This document shows positions 44,103 through 53,507 of a DNA stretch of 64,000 bases, piece by piece; position 1 is the stretch's first letter; each line of letters starts with the position of its first letter. A model generated the notes under the pieces. The model had not been told where the DNA came from. It worked only from the letters and a program-made list of their open reading frames with translations, and made no database searches. Position numbers and translations under genes: made by a program. Source of the stretch: Pelomonas sp. Root1237 (GTDB lineage: Bacteria; Pseudomonadota; Gammaproteobacteria; Burkholderiales; Burkholderiaceae_C); contig NZ_LMDK01000012.1 of the NCBI RefSeq assembly GCF_001425055.1, positions 712,130-776,129 on the forward strand, given 5' to 3'.

Positions 44103-47100
44103 TCAGACCTCGAACGCCTCCGCATACGTCAGCCTCTCCTCCACCACCAGCTTGCGCCAGGTCGCGTTGCGCGGGTCGGGGACGGTCTTGTCGGTGTAGA
44201 AGCGCTCGAACTCGCGCAGCAGCACGCGGTAGCGCCAGCCGCTGGCCAGGGTCGGCAGGGACCCTGTGTGGGACCAGATGGGAGGATCGAAGAGCGGGCC
44301 GATCGGGCCGATGGGACCAATCGGTCCGATTGGGCCAACAGGGCCGACGACGACGTCCCTCACCAGGCCGGGGACGGGCTTGAGCTGCTCCAGGCGGTCG
44401 AAACGCAGCGTCTCGCCGCCGCGGGTGGTACGCACGACGGTCTCTGCGGCGCGCTTGGGCGCTGGCGCCTCCAGGGCCTTGAGGGCCAGGGAGCGCGACG
44501 CAGCGTCGCCGCCGACGAGTTGGCCGCCCAGCACCTGCACGTCCTGCCAGCCGATGTCGCCATCGAAGTCGAGGGACTGGCGCTGCAGCACGGCCTCCAT
44601 GCGGTTGCGCCCGTCTTCGAGGTGGGTGCCGGTGAAGTCGGAGATGACCGAGGCATTGGCGAGCGGGGACTCGGCCTGGCCACCGGTGTTGAGCCGGCGC
44701 ATCGGCCCGCGCTTGGCGGCCGAACCGTAGACGTCGAGCTGCACAGTGTTGCGCTCGCGCTTGATGATCGCGACGCGGCGCGGCAGCACCTGGGCGAAGT
44801 CGCACAGCACCGTACGGGAGACCTTGGCCTCGGCCAGGGCATGGGGCTGGAAGCGCACCAGTGACAGCCGCACGAAGGGCATGTAGCTGAAGCCGGTGTT
44901 GAGCTCGATGTCGCAGTACCAGAGCTTGCGCTGCTTGTCGAAGTAGACGCGGTGGCCCGCGACGGTGGCCGGCTGGCCGTCCTCCAGCAGCAGCACCTGC
45001 TCGGTGCGCACGGCCGCGCCGAAGGCATCGGCGTTGGCCACGTCACCGGCGTTTGCCGAATCCCACAGCGGGTCGCGCCCCCACTGGGTCAGGTAGGGGA
45101 TGCGCTCGGCGGGCAGGTCGGCGAACTTGCCGTCGTTGGGCTGCAGCACCACGCCCAGCAGCTCGCCGTTGCCGGACGAGAACCAGGGCCGCTCGAGATA
45201 CACGCGCAGGCCGTTGCCCAGCCGCGTGCTGCGGTCGCGCACGCTGCGGTCCCAGCGGAAGGTGGGCACGACGTAGAGCACCTGGGGGATGTCGGGTGGG
45301 CTGGTCGAGCGGATGACGGTGCCGACCGTGCCGCCGGTGCCCACGTCGGCGATGGGCGCGCCGGCGTCCTTGGCCTCGCCCAGCAGGGTGTGGGCCTGGA
45401 TCTGCACGCGGTCGGTCTCGACGATGGGGCCGTCGCGCGTGATGCGCTCGGTTTTAGCGAACAGGGAGGGCGGCAGATATTCGCGGAAGCGTGTGGTGGC
45501 GCGCAGGCGGTAGCGCACGAAGCGGAACTTGGTGTCGCCGAACTCGTGGCGGTTGCCCGGCACGGCGGGGTGCTTGGCCAGGTCGGCCGGCGTCAGCTGG
45601 CCGCCCACCGGCGTGAAGGCCGTCTGCTCGGCCACCGCCTGCTCCAGCGTGAAGCGGTTGCCGTGCATCTCCGCGAGGCGGATCTCGCTCAGCACGGCCT
45701 CGTGAGGCACGCGCTTGGGGCCGGGGTCGGCCGGGTCGTCGGCCAGCGGATCGTCGACCCACTCCTCCCACTCGCCGACGATCTCGAACTTGCCGGTGCT
45801 CGGGCCATGCAGGAGGACGGCGCGGGCCTGCAGGTCGGCGTGCTGCCAGCCGGCCTGACGGTCCACGCTGGCTTTCTCGACGCGCGGCTCGCACACCGGT
45901 TGCTGCGTGGCGTGCACGAAGGTCAGGTCGCGCCAGGGCGTGAGCATCCAGTTGACGCCGGCCAGGGCCTGGGCCTGCAGCCGCTGCACGCCCGCCGTGC
46001 TGGGCTGCCAGAACGGCAGCGCGAGGTGGCCCACCAGCTCGTCGTGCACGAAGCTGGCGTAGCGCAGCCGGGCGACGTGGCCCTTGGGCAGGAAGAGGCG
46101 CAGGAGGCCCTTGTTGAAGTCCCACTTGGGCGCGTCGGGCACGGTGAAGTCGTCGCCGCAGGGCGGCGTGGCCACCTCGCCGGGCTGCTCGTGCAACTGC
46201 AGGCGCAGGCTGCGGGTGTCGTCGGGCCAACTCTTGGCCAGGGCGCCGTTGGAAGGGTCGCGATCGAAGTCGAGCAGCAGGATGAGGCGGTCCTTGTGGT
46301 CGTCCAGGAACACCGCGCGGGCGCCCTTGTCGAGCACATAGCCGTGCAGGCCCGGCGCCAACTGCACCAGGGGTTTGCCCACGATCCAGGCGCTCAACCC
46401 GGGCACACCTTCGATGGCGACGCCGCCGCTGGCCGGGTCGGGCAGGTAGGGCACGGGCACGATGGCCTCGCGGTGCACCAGGTACTGGCCTGCCGCGAAG
46501 CGGTCCTTGGTGTCGTCAGCCTGCTCGGGCGGCGCAATCGGCCCGCCCTGCACGGTCGCCGCCAGGGCGGCCTTGGCGGGCGTCACGAGCTCGATGGTGG
46601 CGCCCGGCACGGGGTGCAGCAGGCTGCCGTTCTCGCGTGCCGCGACCGCGTAGCCGGCCTTGATGCGCGCTGGCGTGGCGCCGCTGGCACTGCCTATTGC
46701 CGAGTCGAACATGCCATGCAGCTCGCACTGCTGCTGCGAACTCTTGGGCGGCACGATGTGGCGGTCGCTGCTGTTGCCGTATTCGAAGTCGGGGTTGTCG
46801 TAGAAGCCGGACAGCTCCCCCTGGATCTGCGCCACATAGCCCGCGGCATCCTTGTCGTAGTTGGTGCGCAGCACCTGCCGCTCCAGCGACTCGCCTTCGC
46901 TGACCTTGGCCGCCAGCACCAGGGCCGGCGGGTCCACCGGTTCGAAGCGGCCATAGGCCAGCGGTTCGCTGGCCTGCTCGTCGGCGCCCGGTTCGTCCAG
47001 CGCCAGGCTGTTGCCGGCAAGGTCCACCAGGCGGGCCCGCATGCGATAGCGCCGGCCGAAGCGCAGCCGCGGCAGGCTGCCCTTCACGGGCACAACAGCC

Positions 47101-48968
47101 ACGGCCATGCCGTTGCCGTGCGTGGCCGTGTCGGTGGGCGTGTCCACGACCTCCTCGGTCTGCAGGTGCGTGCCGGGCGTCGTCACGCTGCGTAGCGTGC
47201 GCCCCGGGCGCGGCGCGGCCAGGCTCCAGCCGGTCCAGCGGAACAGGGTCTCGTGCAGATACTGGTCGTCCGGCGCCCCGGGCGAGGCGGTGGCGGAAGC
47301 ACCCTTCACATGCCCCTCGTCGGCCGGCAGGTCCACCGCCCGCTCGGGCAGCGCGCCACGGGCCAGCGCGCGAAAAGCGCCCTGGCGCTGCACCAGGCTG
47401 CGCCACCTGGGGTCGGCGGCGTCCCAGGCATCGATGCGGTAGCCGCGCAGCACGTCCTCGGCGAACAGCGTCACCGCGGCCGCGGCCGCGCCGCCGGCCT
47501 TGATGGCGGCGTTGTTGAGCGCCGCAGTGGCGGCATTGATGCCCACACTGCCCGCGCGGCCGTGGCGTGACACGCCGATGCCGCCGGAGCGCAGGTTGGC
47601 CACCGGCTGGCGGTCGCCGGTCGTGTAGGTGACGGCACCGTGCGCGCCCATCTCCAGGTGCTTGGCGACGAGGTTCTGCGCCGTCAGCAGGAAGTTGACG
47701 GTCTTCAGCGACGCGCCGTCGGGGTCGACCTGGTAGATGTCGAAGGGGCTACGCGCCTGCAGGTAGTTGTCGTTGGCGCCGACGAGGCGCAGCAGGCCGT
47801 CGGCATGATCAGCCGTGCGCTCGCGCACGACGAAGCGCTTGCGCGTGGCCGTGAAGGCCGTCCACGGGCGCTGGCTGTCGCCGATGGTTCCGCGGACGAT
47901 GCGCAGCTGCATGAAGCCCGCGGCGGCCGACGCACCGGCCGCGGTGACGAGGGCATCCAGCAGGTCGTTCTTCTCCAGCACGAAGTCGATCACCAACCCC
48001 AGGCGGCGCATCAGGTGGGGGTGGTCGCCATAGCTGGCGATGCGTTGGTGGAAGTCGTAGTCCGGCTCGACCGGCGAGGCCTCCACGCCGGTGAAGCCGG
48101 GGCGGCGCATGGCCTTCTGCGCGGCGGTCGGCACGCGGCGGTTGTAGTAGCGGTCGCTCTGCCACAGCGCGTACTCGCCGGGGCCGCTGAACTGCTCCAT
48201 CAGCTGGGCGCGCTTCTCTCGGTCGGCCGGGTCAGTGGCGATGCTGCCGTTGCGGATCAGCGCGGGGTCTTCCCACTGCGGCGGCAGCGCGCGCAGGCGG
48301 AAGGTGGTGGTGCCGCCCTTTTGCCCCGGCAGCCGGGCCGGCGCGGGGATGCAGCTGTTGGCGTTGAAGACGCCGCCGTCGATGGCGCGGTCATGGACCC
48401 GCGAGTTGCCCTTCAGCGCATGGAAGCGCCCGAAGCCGGGGAAGGGGACCTCGATGGTGCGATTGCCGAAGTCCTGCTTCAGCGTGCGCGTGCCGAGGTC
48501 GGTGAGCAGGCCCTTGAGGGCTGGGTCGGCTGCGCGCCAGGGCAGCAGCACGGGGTGGTCGCCATCGCCCGCCGTCTGCGCGAGCGCGGTGTAGTGCTGG
48601 CGCAGCAGGCCCAGCACGCTGCGCACCGGGTAGGAGCGCAGGTTCTTGGCCGAGATGTCCATGAAGGTGAAGGGCGCCACCGGCAGGTCGGCCGGGAAGA
48701 GCTGCTTCCACAGCGCGCTGTCGGGCTTGAGCTCGGGCGCCGCGACAAAGGGCTGCAGCGGCACGGCGCCGTTGGGCAGCACCAGTTCCAGTTTCAGCCC
48801 AGCCGCCGTGCTGGGCCAGTCGGCCCAGGGCTGCCAGGCGGGGTTGCCCAGCAGGCGCTCCGCCGTGCTGCCGGGCTCCAGCCGGGGCGAGATGACGACG
48901 GAGACGCACCAGCGTCCGCCGCGTTGGCCGTTGGGAAGCACCGTCCAAAGAAGCGTTTGTTTTGCCAT
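44103..48968 (-). CDS. Giant uncharacterised protein, 1621 residues, with collagen-like Gly-Pro-X segment
   Basis: I do not recognise this protein. It starts with MAKQTLLWTVLPNGQRGG after a good AAGGAG site and has no signal peptide, membrane helix or nucleotide motif. It is rich in Trp, Tyr, Pro and Arg and seems mostly beta: several strands resemble Ig- or FN3-like sandwich folds (YRMRARLVDLAGNSLALDEP). About 75 residues from the C-terminus lies a perfect Gly-Pro-X run of six triplets. The start is 12 bases behind the stop of the 1484-residue gene, so the two are one operon and probably one complex. Length, missing signal and pair structure recall large secretion-system or surface-assembly components, but no family marker supports that. 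Function unknown. Confidence 0.8.
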   Translation of the reverse strand: MAKQTLLWTVLPNGQRGGRWCVSVVISPRLEPGSTAERLLGNPAWQPWADWPSTAAGLKLELVLPNGAVPLQPFVAAPELKPDSALWKQLFPADLPVAPFTFMDISAKNLRSYPVRSVLGLLRQHYTALAQTAGDGDHPVLLPWRAADPALKGLLTDLGTRTLKQDFGNRTIEVPFPGFGRFHALKGNSRVHDRAIDGGVFNANSCIPAPARLPGQKGGTTTFRLRALPPQWEDPALIRNGSIATDPADREKRAQLMEQFSGPGEYALWQSDRYYNRRVPTAAQKAMRRPGFTGVEASPVEPDYDFHQRIASYGDHPHLMRRLGLVIDFVLEKNDLLDALVTAAGASAAAGFMQLRIVRGTIGDSQRPWTAFTATRKRFVVRERTADHADGLLRLVGANDNYLQARSPFDIYQVDPDGASLKTVNFLLTAQNLVAKHLEMGAHGAVTYTTGDRQPVANLRSGGIGVSRHGRAGSVGINAATAALNNAAIKAGGAAAAAVTLFAEDVLRGYRIDAWDAADPRWRSLVQRQGAFRALARGALPERAVDLPADEGHVKGASATASPGAPDDQYLHETLFRWTGWSLAAPRPGRTLRSVTTPGTHLQTEEVVDTPTDTATHGNGMAVAVVPVKGSLPRLRFGRRYRMRARLVDLAGNSLALDEPGADEQASEPLAYGRFEPVDPPALVLAAKVSEGESLERQVLRTNYDKDAAGYVAQIQGELSGFYDNPDFEYGNSSDRHIVPPKSSQQQCELHGMFDSAIGSASGATPARIKAGYAVAARENGSLLHPVPGATIELVTPAKAALAATVQGGPIAPPEQADDTKDRFAAGQYLVHREAIVPVPYLPDPASGGVAIEGVPGLSAWIVGKPLVQLAPGLHGYVLDKGARAVFLDDHKDRLILLLDFDRDPSNGALAKSWPDDTRSLRLQLHEQPGEVATPPCGDDFTVPDAPKWDFNKGLLRLFLPKGHVARLRYASFVHDELVGHLALPFWQPSTAGVQRLQAQALAGVNWMLTPWRDLTFVHATQQPVCEPRVEKASVDRQAGWQHADLQARAVLLHGPSTGKFEIVGEWEEWVDDPLADDPADPGPKRVPHEAVLSEIRLAEMHGNRFTLEQAVAEQTAFTPVGGQLTPADLAKHPAVPGNRHEFGDTKFRFVRYRLRATTRFREYLPPSLFAKTERITRDGPIVETDRVQIQAHTLLGEAKDAGAPIADVGTGGTVGTVIRSTSPPDIPQVLYVVPTFRWDRSVRDRSTRLGNGLRVYLERPWFSSGNGELLGVVLQPNDGKFADLPAERIPYLTQWGRDPLWDSANAGDVANADAFGAAVRTEQVLLLEDGQPATVAGHRVYFDKQRKLWYCDIELNTGFSYMPFVRLSLVRFQPHALAEAKVSRTVLCDFAQVLPRRVAIIKRERNTVQLDVYGSAAKRGPMRRLNTGGQAESPLANASVISDFTGTHLEDGRNRMEAVLQRQSLDFDGDIGWQDVQVLGGQLVGGDAASRSLALKALEAPAPKRAAETVVRTTRGGETLRFDRLEQLKPVPGLVRDVVVGPVGPIGPIGPIGPIGPLFDPPIWSHTGSLPTLASGWRYRVLLREFERFYTDKTVPDPRNATWRKLVVEERLTYAEAFEV
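44292..44345 (-). repeat. Collagen-like Gly-Pro-X triplets in the 1621-residue protein
   Basis: Reading on the minus strand from 44345 to 44292 gives six consecutive Gly-Pro-X triplets with X = Val, Ile, Ile, Ile, Ile, Leu, preceded by Asp-Val-Val-Val. The codons vary (GGC/GGA/GGT and CCT/CCA/CCG/CCC), so the run is kept at protein level and is not a recent DNA slippage. Six triplets are too short for a stable collagen helix by themselves but could act as a rigid linker or trimer contact. Confidence 0.8.
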
Positions 48969-48980
48969 GTTGTCGCTCCT

Positions 48981-51900
48981 TCAGGCGAAGGCCTCGCAGT
49001 AGTCACGCCAGCCGTAGCGCGTGCTGTCGTCGATGGCAGCCAGCTCGGCGGCCAGCGCGAGCGTCGGGTCGGCCGACAGGCCCAGCAACTGCCGCAGCGT
49101 CGGGTCGCCGTTGCTGCCGGCGAACTTCTTCTCGCAGCTGATCGTCACGCTGCCCGAGAAGATGAACACCTCGATCTCGATGGTCAGCGTCGCCTTGCCC
49201 ACCGCCTTGCCGGTCTCGAACTCGTAGCGCAGCTCGAGGTAGAGCTCCAGCGACGCGGTGATCAGGCCCAGCACGTCCACATGGCCTTCGAGGCGGAAAT
49301 AGCCCGTCAGGCTCGCCGCATCGGCCTCCATGCGGAAGTAGATGCCGGCCATGACCGACACGCCGCCCGAGGCGACGCCGAAATCGATGCTGATGGCGGC
49401 GCCGAACTCGAAGGCCGCCTCCAGGATCTGCACGCCCTTGGGGTCCAGCGTGATGCCGAAGAAGCCACCGCCGCCGAACACATAGACCGTCAGGTGGAAG
49501 GGCTGCTCGCGGGTGCAGAAGTTGAAGCGCACCGACAGCGGCTGGCCGATGAAGGGCACCGTGAAGCCTGCGCCGAGGCTGACGTTGCTGAGGTTGAGCA
49601 CGCCGCAGGTGATGGCGGGCAGGGCCACGTCGAAGCCGGCGTCGATGCCTTGGGCCGTGATGTCCAGGTAAGGCGGGTCGGAGAAGCCGTCGAGCGGGAT
49701 CAGGTCGCGCAGCGTCTCGACAAAGGACAGCGGGCCGACGAACTTGATGCCCGACAGCATCACGTCGACGTTCATCTTGGCGCTGCTGTCGACGCTGAAC
49801 TCGATCTTCTCGAAGTTCAGCTCGATGAAGCTGGCCGGTGCGATCAGCACCAGGTCGAAGTGGTGCAGGCCGCACAGCACCTGGATCTTCGGCGCGCCGC
49901 CGCTCTTCTTCATGCGCGCCTCGACGGCAACGATGAAGGCGTGCTTGTCGTGCACGACGAAGAGCGGTGAGGCCGGGTCGAAGCCCCAGCTCTTGATCTC
50001 GGGCTTCCAGTCGAAGCGCACGACGAGTTCCTCGCCGAGCAGGTTCTCCAGCATCTGCAGCAAGGGGCCTACCGCGCCCAGGCCGTCTTCCACCACGCCC
50101 AGGATGTCGAGCAGGGTTTTGCGCGGCGGCCCTTCGAGCAGCGGGAAGGCGGCGACGTCGCCCTTCACCGCGCCCAGCGCGTTCTTGACGGCCTCCACCT
50201 TGGGTGCCAGCTCGGCGGGCTTGGTGATCAGCTCGCCCAGGGACTGGCCTGCGGCCGGGTTGTCCAGCAGGTTCTTCAGCGCATCGAACAGCGTCTTGCC
50301 GTGGCCGACGAGGCCGGCGATGAGCTTGATGGAGTCCAGCACCGTGAGGGCCTGGGCCACCACGGCGTTGACCTGCTGGCGATAGCCCGCGGGGATGACC
50401 GTCGAAGCCTGGACGGTGTTCTTCAGGTCGACCAGCTTGGCGCGCAGCGCGCCATTGCCCTGGGGCGCGTCGAGGGCGTCGGCGAGGTTGATGCCGGCCA
50501 GCGGGTTGGCGGCGTCCAGGCTCTTGCTGCCCAGGTTGTCCAGCTGCGCCTTGACGCTGTCCAGCGTGGCGAGCAGCGTGTTGACCTTGGCGGTGATGGG
50601 CGCCAGCTGCGCCGCGCCGAAGGCGGCCGCCTGCTGCAGCAGGTCGTTGATGGTGCCCTTGACGACGTCGAGCGCCGCGCTGCCCAGCGTGCCGGGCTGG
50701 GAAGCGAGGCTGCTGATGAACTGGTACAGCCGCATCAGGTCGTTGAAGAAGGCCTCGACCTTGGTGCCGGCCTCGGAGGCGAACTTGGGCGCCTTGTCGA
50801 TGTTGTCGAAGAGCTGGGTGATGTCGTGGATCACCGCGCTCAGCGGGATGCAGCCGAACAGCAGCGGCAGCGGCAGGTCGCCCGCGCCGCCGGGCGGGAA
50901 GAAGTTGGTCGCCTTGATCTGGCCGCCCACCACGTCGGCGACATTGCCGGCCGCCGGCCCGAGCGAGCGCGACAACGCCGACGGGCTGAGGTTGGGCATG
51001 ACGAAGCCGCCGCTGCGGTCACCCTGCTTGGAGAAGTCCAGCCGCCCCATGCCGGCGCGCTCCACCACCTCGGCAAACACCTCGCCCTTGTTGACGCCCG
51101 GGTCGAAGCCGCTTTGCAGATAGGTCGTGTTCCAGCGCAGTCGGTTGAAGCCGTCGGAGCCGGTCAGCTGGGCCATTGCGCCGATGCGCGCCTTCAGCCG
51201 CGACACGCGCGGGTAGAACATGGGCTTGAGCAGGTCCGGCGTGAAGGACTTGAAGGCCTTGAACGAGGTGCTCGTGGCGACCGTGGACGGCACATGGGCG
51301 TCGAAGGTCAGGTGGGCCACCTCCACCGCCGTGTCGCCGGGCTTGCTGCTCAGCGCGAGCGTGACGCGCTGGCGCTTGAGCTGGGCGGTGGCGCGCTCGG
51401 TGCCCTGCGGGTCGTCCACCGCATCGGCGATCTGAAACTTGCGCCAGCCGGTGAGTGCGCGGTTGGCCGTGTCCGCCGCGCCGCCGGTGCCTGAATGCTT
51501 GGGCACGAGCTTGTTGCCGACCTTGTCCCGGGGGCTGGCCATGGTGTTGGACATGAAGATCAGCGGCAGCTCGAACTGCACCTCGCGCCCGTCCAGGTCG
51601 GTACCGGCCATGCGGAAGGGGAAGGGCGTCGGCGAGTCGCCCGGGCCCGTGGCGGGCCAGAAGAGCAACTGGCCCAGGCCCGGCTCGACCTGGGTCTTGA
51701 TGGGCTGCGCGAGGTCGGGCGTCACCGTCGTCAGCATGCGCACCGAGGTGAAGGGCAGCTCGTGCTCGACGGTGGCGTCCCCGGCGCCGAAGGGGCGCAA
51801 CGTGGACGCGTCGTCGTAGTGCTTGATCTTCTCGCGCACGATCATGAACATGCGCTGGCGCAGATAGGCCGGGTTGCCCGGCAGCTTGTGGAACTTGCGC

Positions 51901-53435
51901 TCGCTGACCTTGATGAGCACCGCGCGGTGGCCGAAGGGGAAGAGCACGCCGCGGTAGACGACGCGCACATAGTGGTCGCGCCCCTGCGTGGCCTGGTGCA
52001 CCCAGCTCTCCACATCCAGCCCCGGCGGCTCCCAGTCGCCGCGGCTGTCGAGCCAGGCGCCCTGGCTGGACAGCATCAGCAGCCGCGTGTCGATGGGCTG
52101 GGGCTCGTAGTTCGTCATCGAGAAGTTCGACGACAGGTGGGTGATCTGGTAGCGGTCGTAGTCCGACAGCGCCGTCTCGCTGGTGACGAAGGGGTTGCCC
52201 GCGTCGGGCCCCGGCAGCTCCGTGAAGCCGGATGGGAAGGCCGACTGCATCGCCTTCTGGCCCCAGCCCGTGGTGGCCCAGACGGCGCGCACCGTGCGCC
52301 CCGCATCAGGGGCCGGCGAGTCCACACCCGCGGGGCCGAGCAGCCGCGTGTGCCACAGCTCGGTGTGGCCGGAGTAGGGCGACGTGGCCGCCTTGGTGGC
52401 ATGCCGCCAATGCTCGCCGTCGTGCGGCGAGATGATGAGCCGCCAGGGCAGTTCGATCGCCGTCTGGGTGCTGGTGGGCAGCGCGGGTTTGGGCAGCACG
52501 CGCCTGACCGGCGGGACCTCCACGATCACCGCGTCGGGCAGCGTGGCCTGGCTGCCGATCACATCGCCCAGGCGCCGGCGCAGCGTCGCCTGGGCGGCCT
52601 CACCGCCGCGGCGAGCGATCTGCGTCTGGCGCAGGCTGAAGGCGTTGAGTGCCGGCCCGGTGAGGCCGACCATGGCTTGCACCGGCAGAAGGGTGGTCGC
52701 CGTGATGCTGGTCGCCTTGGCTTTGGTCTTGGTGGTCACCACCACCCCTGCGGCCCGCTGCCAGCGCGGCCACAGTTCCAGCACGCGGCGCTGCGCCGGG
52801 CGCGGCAGCGCGCCGGGTGGCACGCGCATGTCCAGCGTGCGGATGGCGCCCAGCAGCCCGTCCAGCGTGTAGGGGCACTCGAAGCCGGCGGGCCACTCGA
52901 ACACGACGCGCGACTCGTTGGCCGCGCGGGCGCGGATGGGCGGCGGATCGACGTCGTTGTCCGGCACCACCGCCGAGGGCGCGGGCTTGCCGTCGAGCGG
53001 CGGCGGCATGTCCGGCGTTCCGGTGCCCGCGGCCTGCTGCTCGAAGAACACCTCCTCGGCAATGGACTGCGGCGGATGGTGGACGATCAGCGAGGCGGCG
53101 CCGCTGCCGCTGGCGGCGAGCACGGGCGGTTTGCTGCCCGGCTTGCGGGTGACGTTGACAAGCTCGATGCGCAGCGCGACGAGGTCGTCAGGCCGCACCA
53201 CCGCATCGCCGGGGCGGCTGCCGCTGAACAGGTTGCCGACGTACTCGATGGCGTGGGGGATGGGCCCCGGCGTGATGATGATGGGCGGTGGGGTCGGGCC
53301 GACCACGATGGGCGGCGCGACCGGGCCGACCACGACCTCGCCGATCCTGGCCGCCGCACGGGGCCCGATGGCACGGCCCTTCACCGGCTTCGTGACCGGC
53401 TTCCTGGCCTGCTTCTTCGCCTGCTTCTCCGCCAT
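48981..53435 (-). CDS. Giant uncharacterised protein, 1484 residues, with amphipathic beta C-terminus
   Basis: Started at the ATG at 53433-53435, preceded by GGAG; an in-frame codon at 53459 is less likely. The N-terminus is very basic (MAEKQAKKQARKPVTKPVKG), followed by a Pro-rich linker (VVVGPVAPPIVVGPTPPP). The middle is mixed; about residues 830-1090 look like long amphipathic helices (LPLPLLFGCIPLSAVIHDIT onward, VNTLLATLDSVKAQLDNLGS). The last 350 residues are a chain of alternating hydrophobic beta strands, for example FRLEGHVDVLGLITASLELY and TLTIEIEVFIFSGSVTISCE, like a lipid-binding groove or a barrel-type sheet. There is no signal peptide. I do not recognise a family. It is followed at 12 bases by the 1621-residue gene and preceded on the same strand by glycosyltransferase genes. 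Confidence 0.8.
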   Translation of the reverse strand: MAEKQAKKQARKPVTKPVKGRAIGPRAAARIGEVVVGPVAPPIVVGPTPPPIIITPGPIPHAIEYVGNLFSGSRPGDAVVRPDDLVALRIELVNVTRKPGSKPPVLAASGSGAASLIVHHPPQSIAEEVFFEQQAAGTGTPDMPPPLDGKPAPSAVVPDNDVDPPPIRARAANESRVVFEWPAGFECPYTLDGLLGAIRTLDMRVPPGALPRPAQRRVLELWPRWQRAAGVVVTTKTKAKATSITATTLLPVQAMVGLTGPALNAFSLRQTQIARRGGEAAQATLRRRLGDVIGSQATLPDAVIVEVPPVRRVLPKPALPTSTQTAIELPWRLIISPHDGEHWRHATKAATSPYSGHTELWHTRLLGPAGVDSPAPDAGRTVRAVWATTGWGQKAMQSAFPSGFTELPGPDAGNPFVTSETALSDYDRYQITHLSSNFSMTNYEPQPIDTRLLMLSSQGAWLDSRGDWEPPGLDVESWVHQATQGRDHYVRVVYRGVLFPFGHRAVLIKVSERKFHKLPGNPAYLRQRMFMIVREKIKHYDDASTLRPFGAGDATVEHELPFTSVRMLTTVTPDLAQPIKTQVEPGLGQLLFWPATGPGDSPTPFPFRMAGTDLDGREVQFELPLIFMSNTMASPRDKVGNKLVPKHSGTGGAADTANRALTGWRKFQIADAVDDPQGTERATAQLKRQRVTLALSSKPGDTAVEVAHLTFDAHVPSTVATSTSFKAFKSFTPDLLKPMFYPRVSRLKARIGAMAQLTGSDGFNRLRWNTTYLQSGFDPGVNKGEVFAEVVERAGMGRLDFSKQGDRSGGFVMPNLSPSALSRSLGPAAGNVADVVGGQIKATNFFPPGGAGDLPLPLLFGCIPLSAVIHDITQLFDNIDKAPKFASEAGTKVEAFFNDLMRLYQFISSLASQPGTLGSAALDVVKGTINDLLQQAAAFGAAQLAPITAKVNTLLATLDSVKAQLDNLGSKSLDAANPLAGINLADALDAPQGNGALRAKLVDLKNTVQASTVIPAGYRQQVNAVVAQALTVLDSIKLIAGLVGHGKTLFDALKNLLDNPAAGQSLGELITKPAELAPKVEAVKNALGAVKGDVAAFPLLEGPPRKTLLDILGVVEDGLGAVGPLLQMLENLLGEELVVRFDWKPEIKSWGFDPASPLFVVHDKHAFIVAVEARMKKSGGAPKIQVLCGLHHFDLVLIAPASFIELNFEKIEFSVDSSAKMNVDVMLSGIKFVGPLSFVETLRDLIPLDGFSDPPYLDITAQGIDAGFDVALPAITCGVLNLSNVSLGAGFTVPFIGQPLSVRFNFCTREQPFHLTVYVFGGGGFFGITLDPKGVQILEAAFEFGAAISIDFGVASGGVSVMAGIYFRMEADAASLTGYFRLEGHVDVLGLITASLELYLELRYEFETGKAVGKATLTIEIEVFIFSGSVTISCEKKFAGSNGDPTLRQLLGLSADPTLALAAELAAIDDSTRYGWRDYCEAFA

Positions 53436-53507
53436 GGCAGCGCTCCAGCGACCGCGCAATGCCGCGGCGCGGCGCGACTATAGGACCGGGATTTCCAAGC
53501 CGTACCC

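Noticed and set aside
44103..53435. Giant pair as Tc toxin, polymorphic toxin or phage tail genes
   Set aside because: No RHS/YD repeats, no toxin end domain, no tape-measure or baseplate partners, and no other phage genes are visible around it.
44952..53483. Long plus-strand open frames (662-776 codons) opposite the two giant genes
   Set aside because: Translations are Arg/Gly/Ala-rich without structure. The minus-strand frames have ribosome-binding sites, tight spacing and balanced composition.
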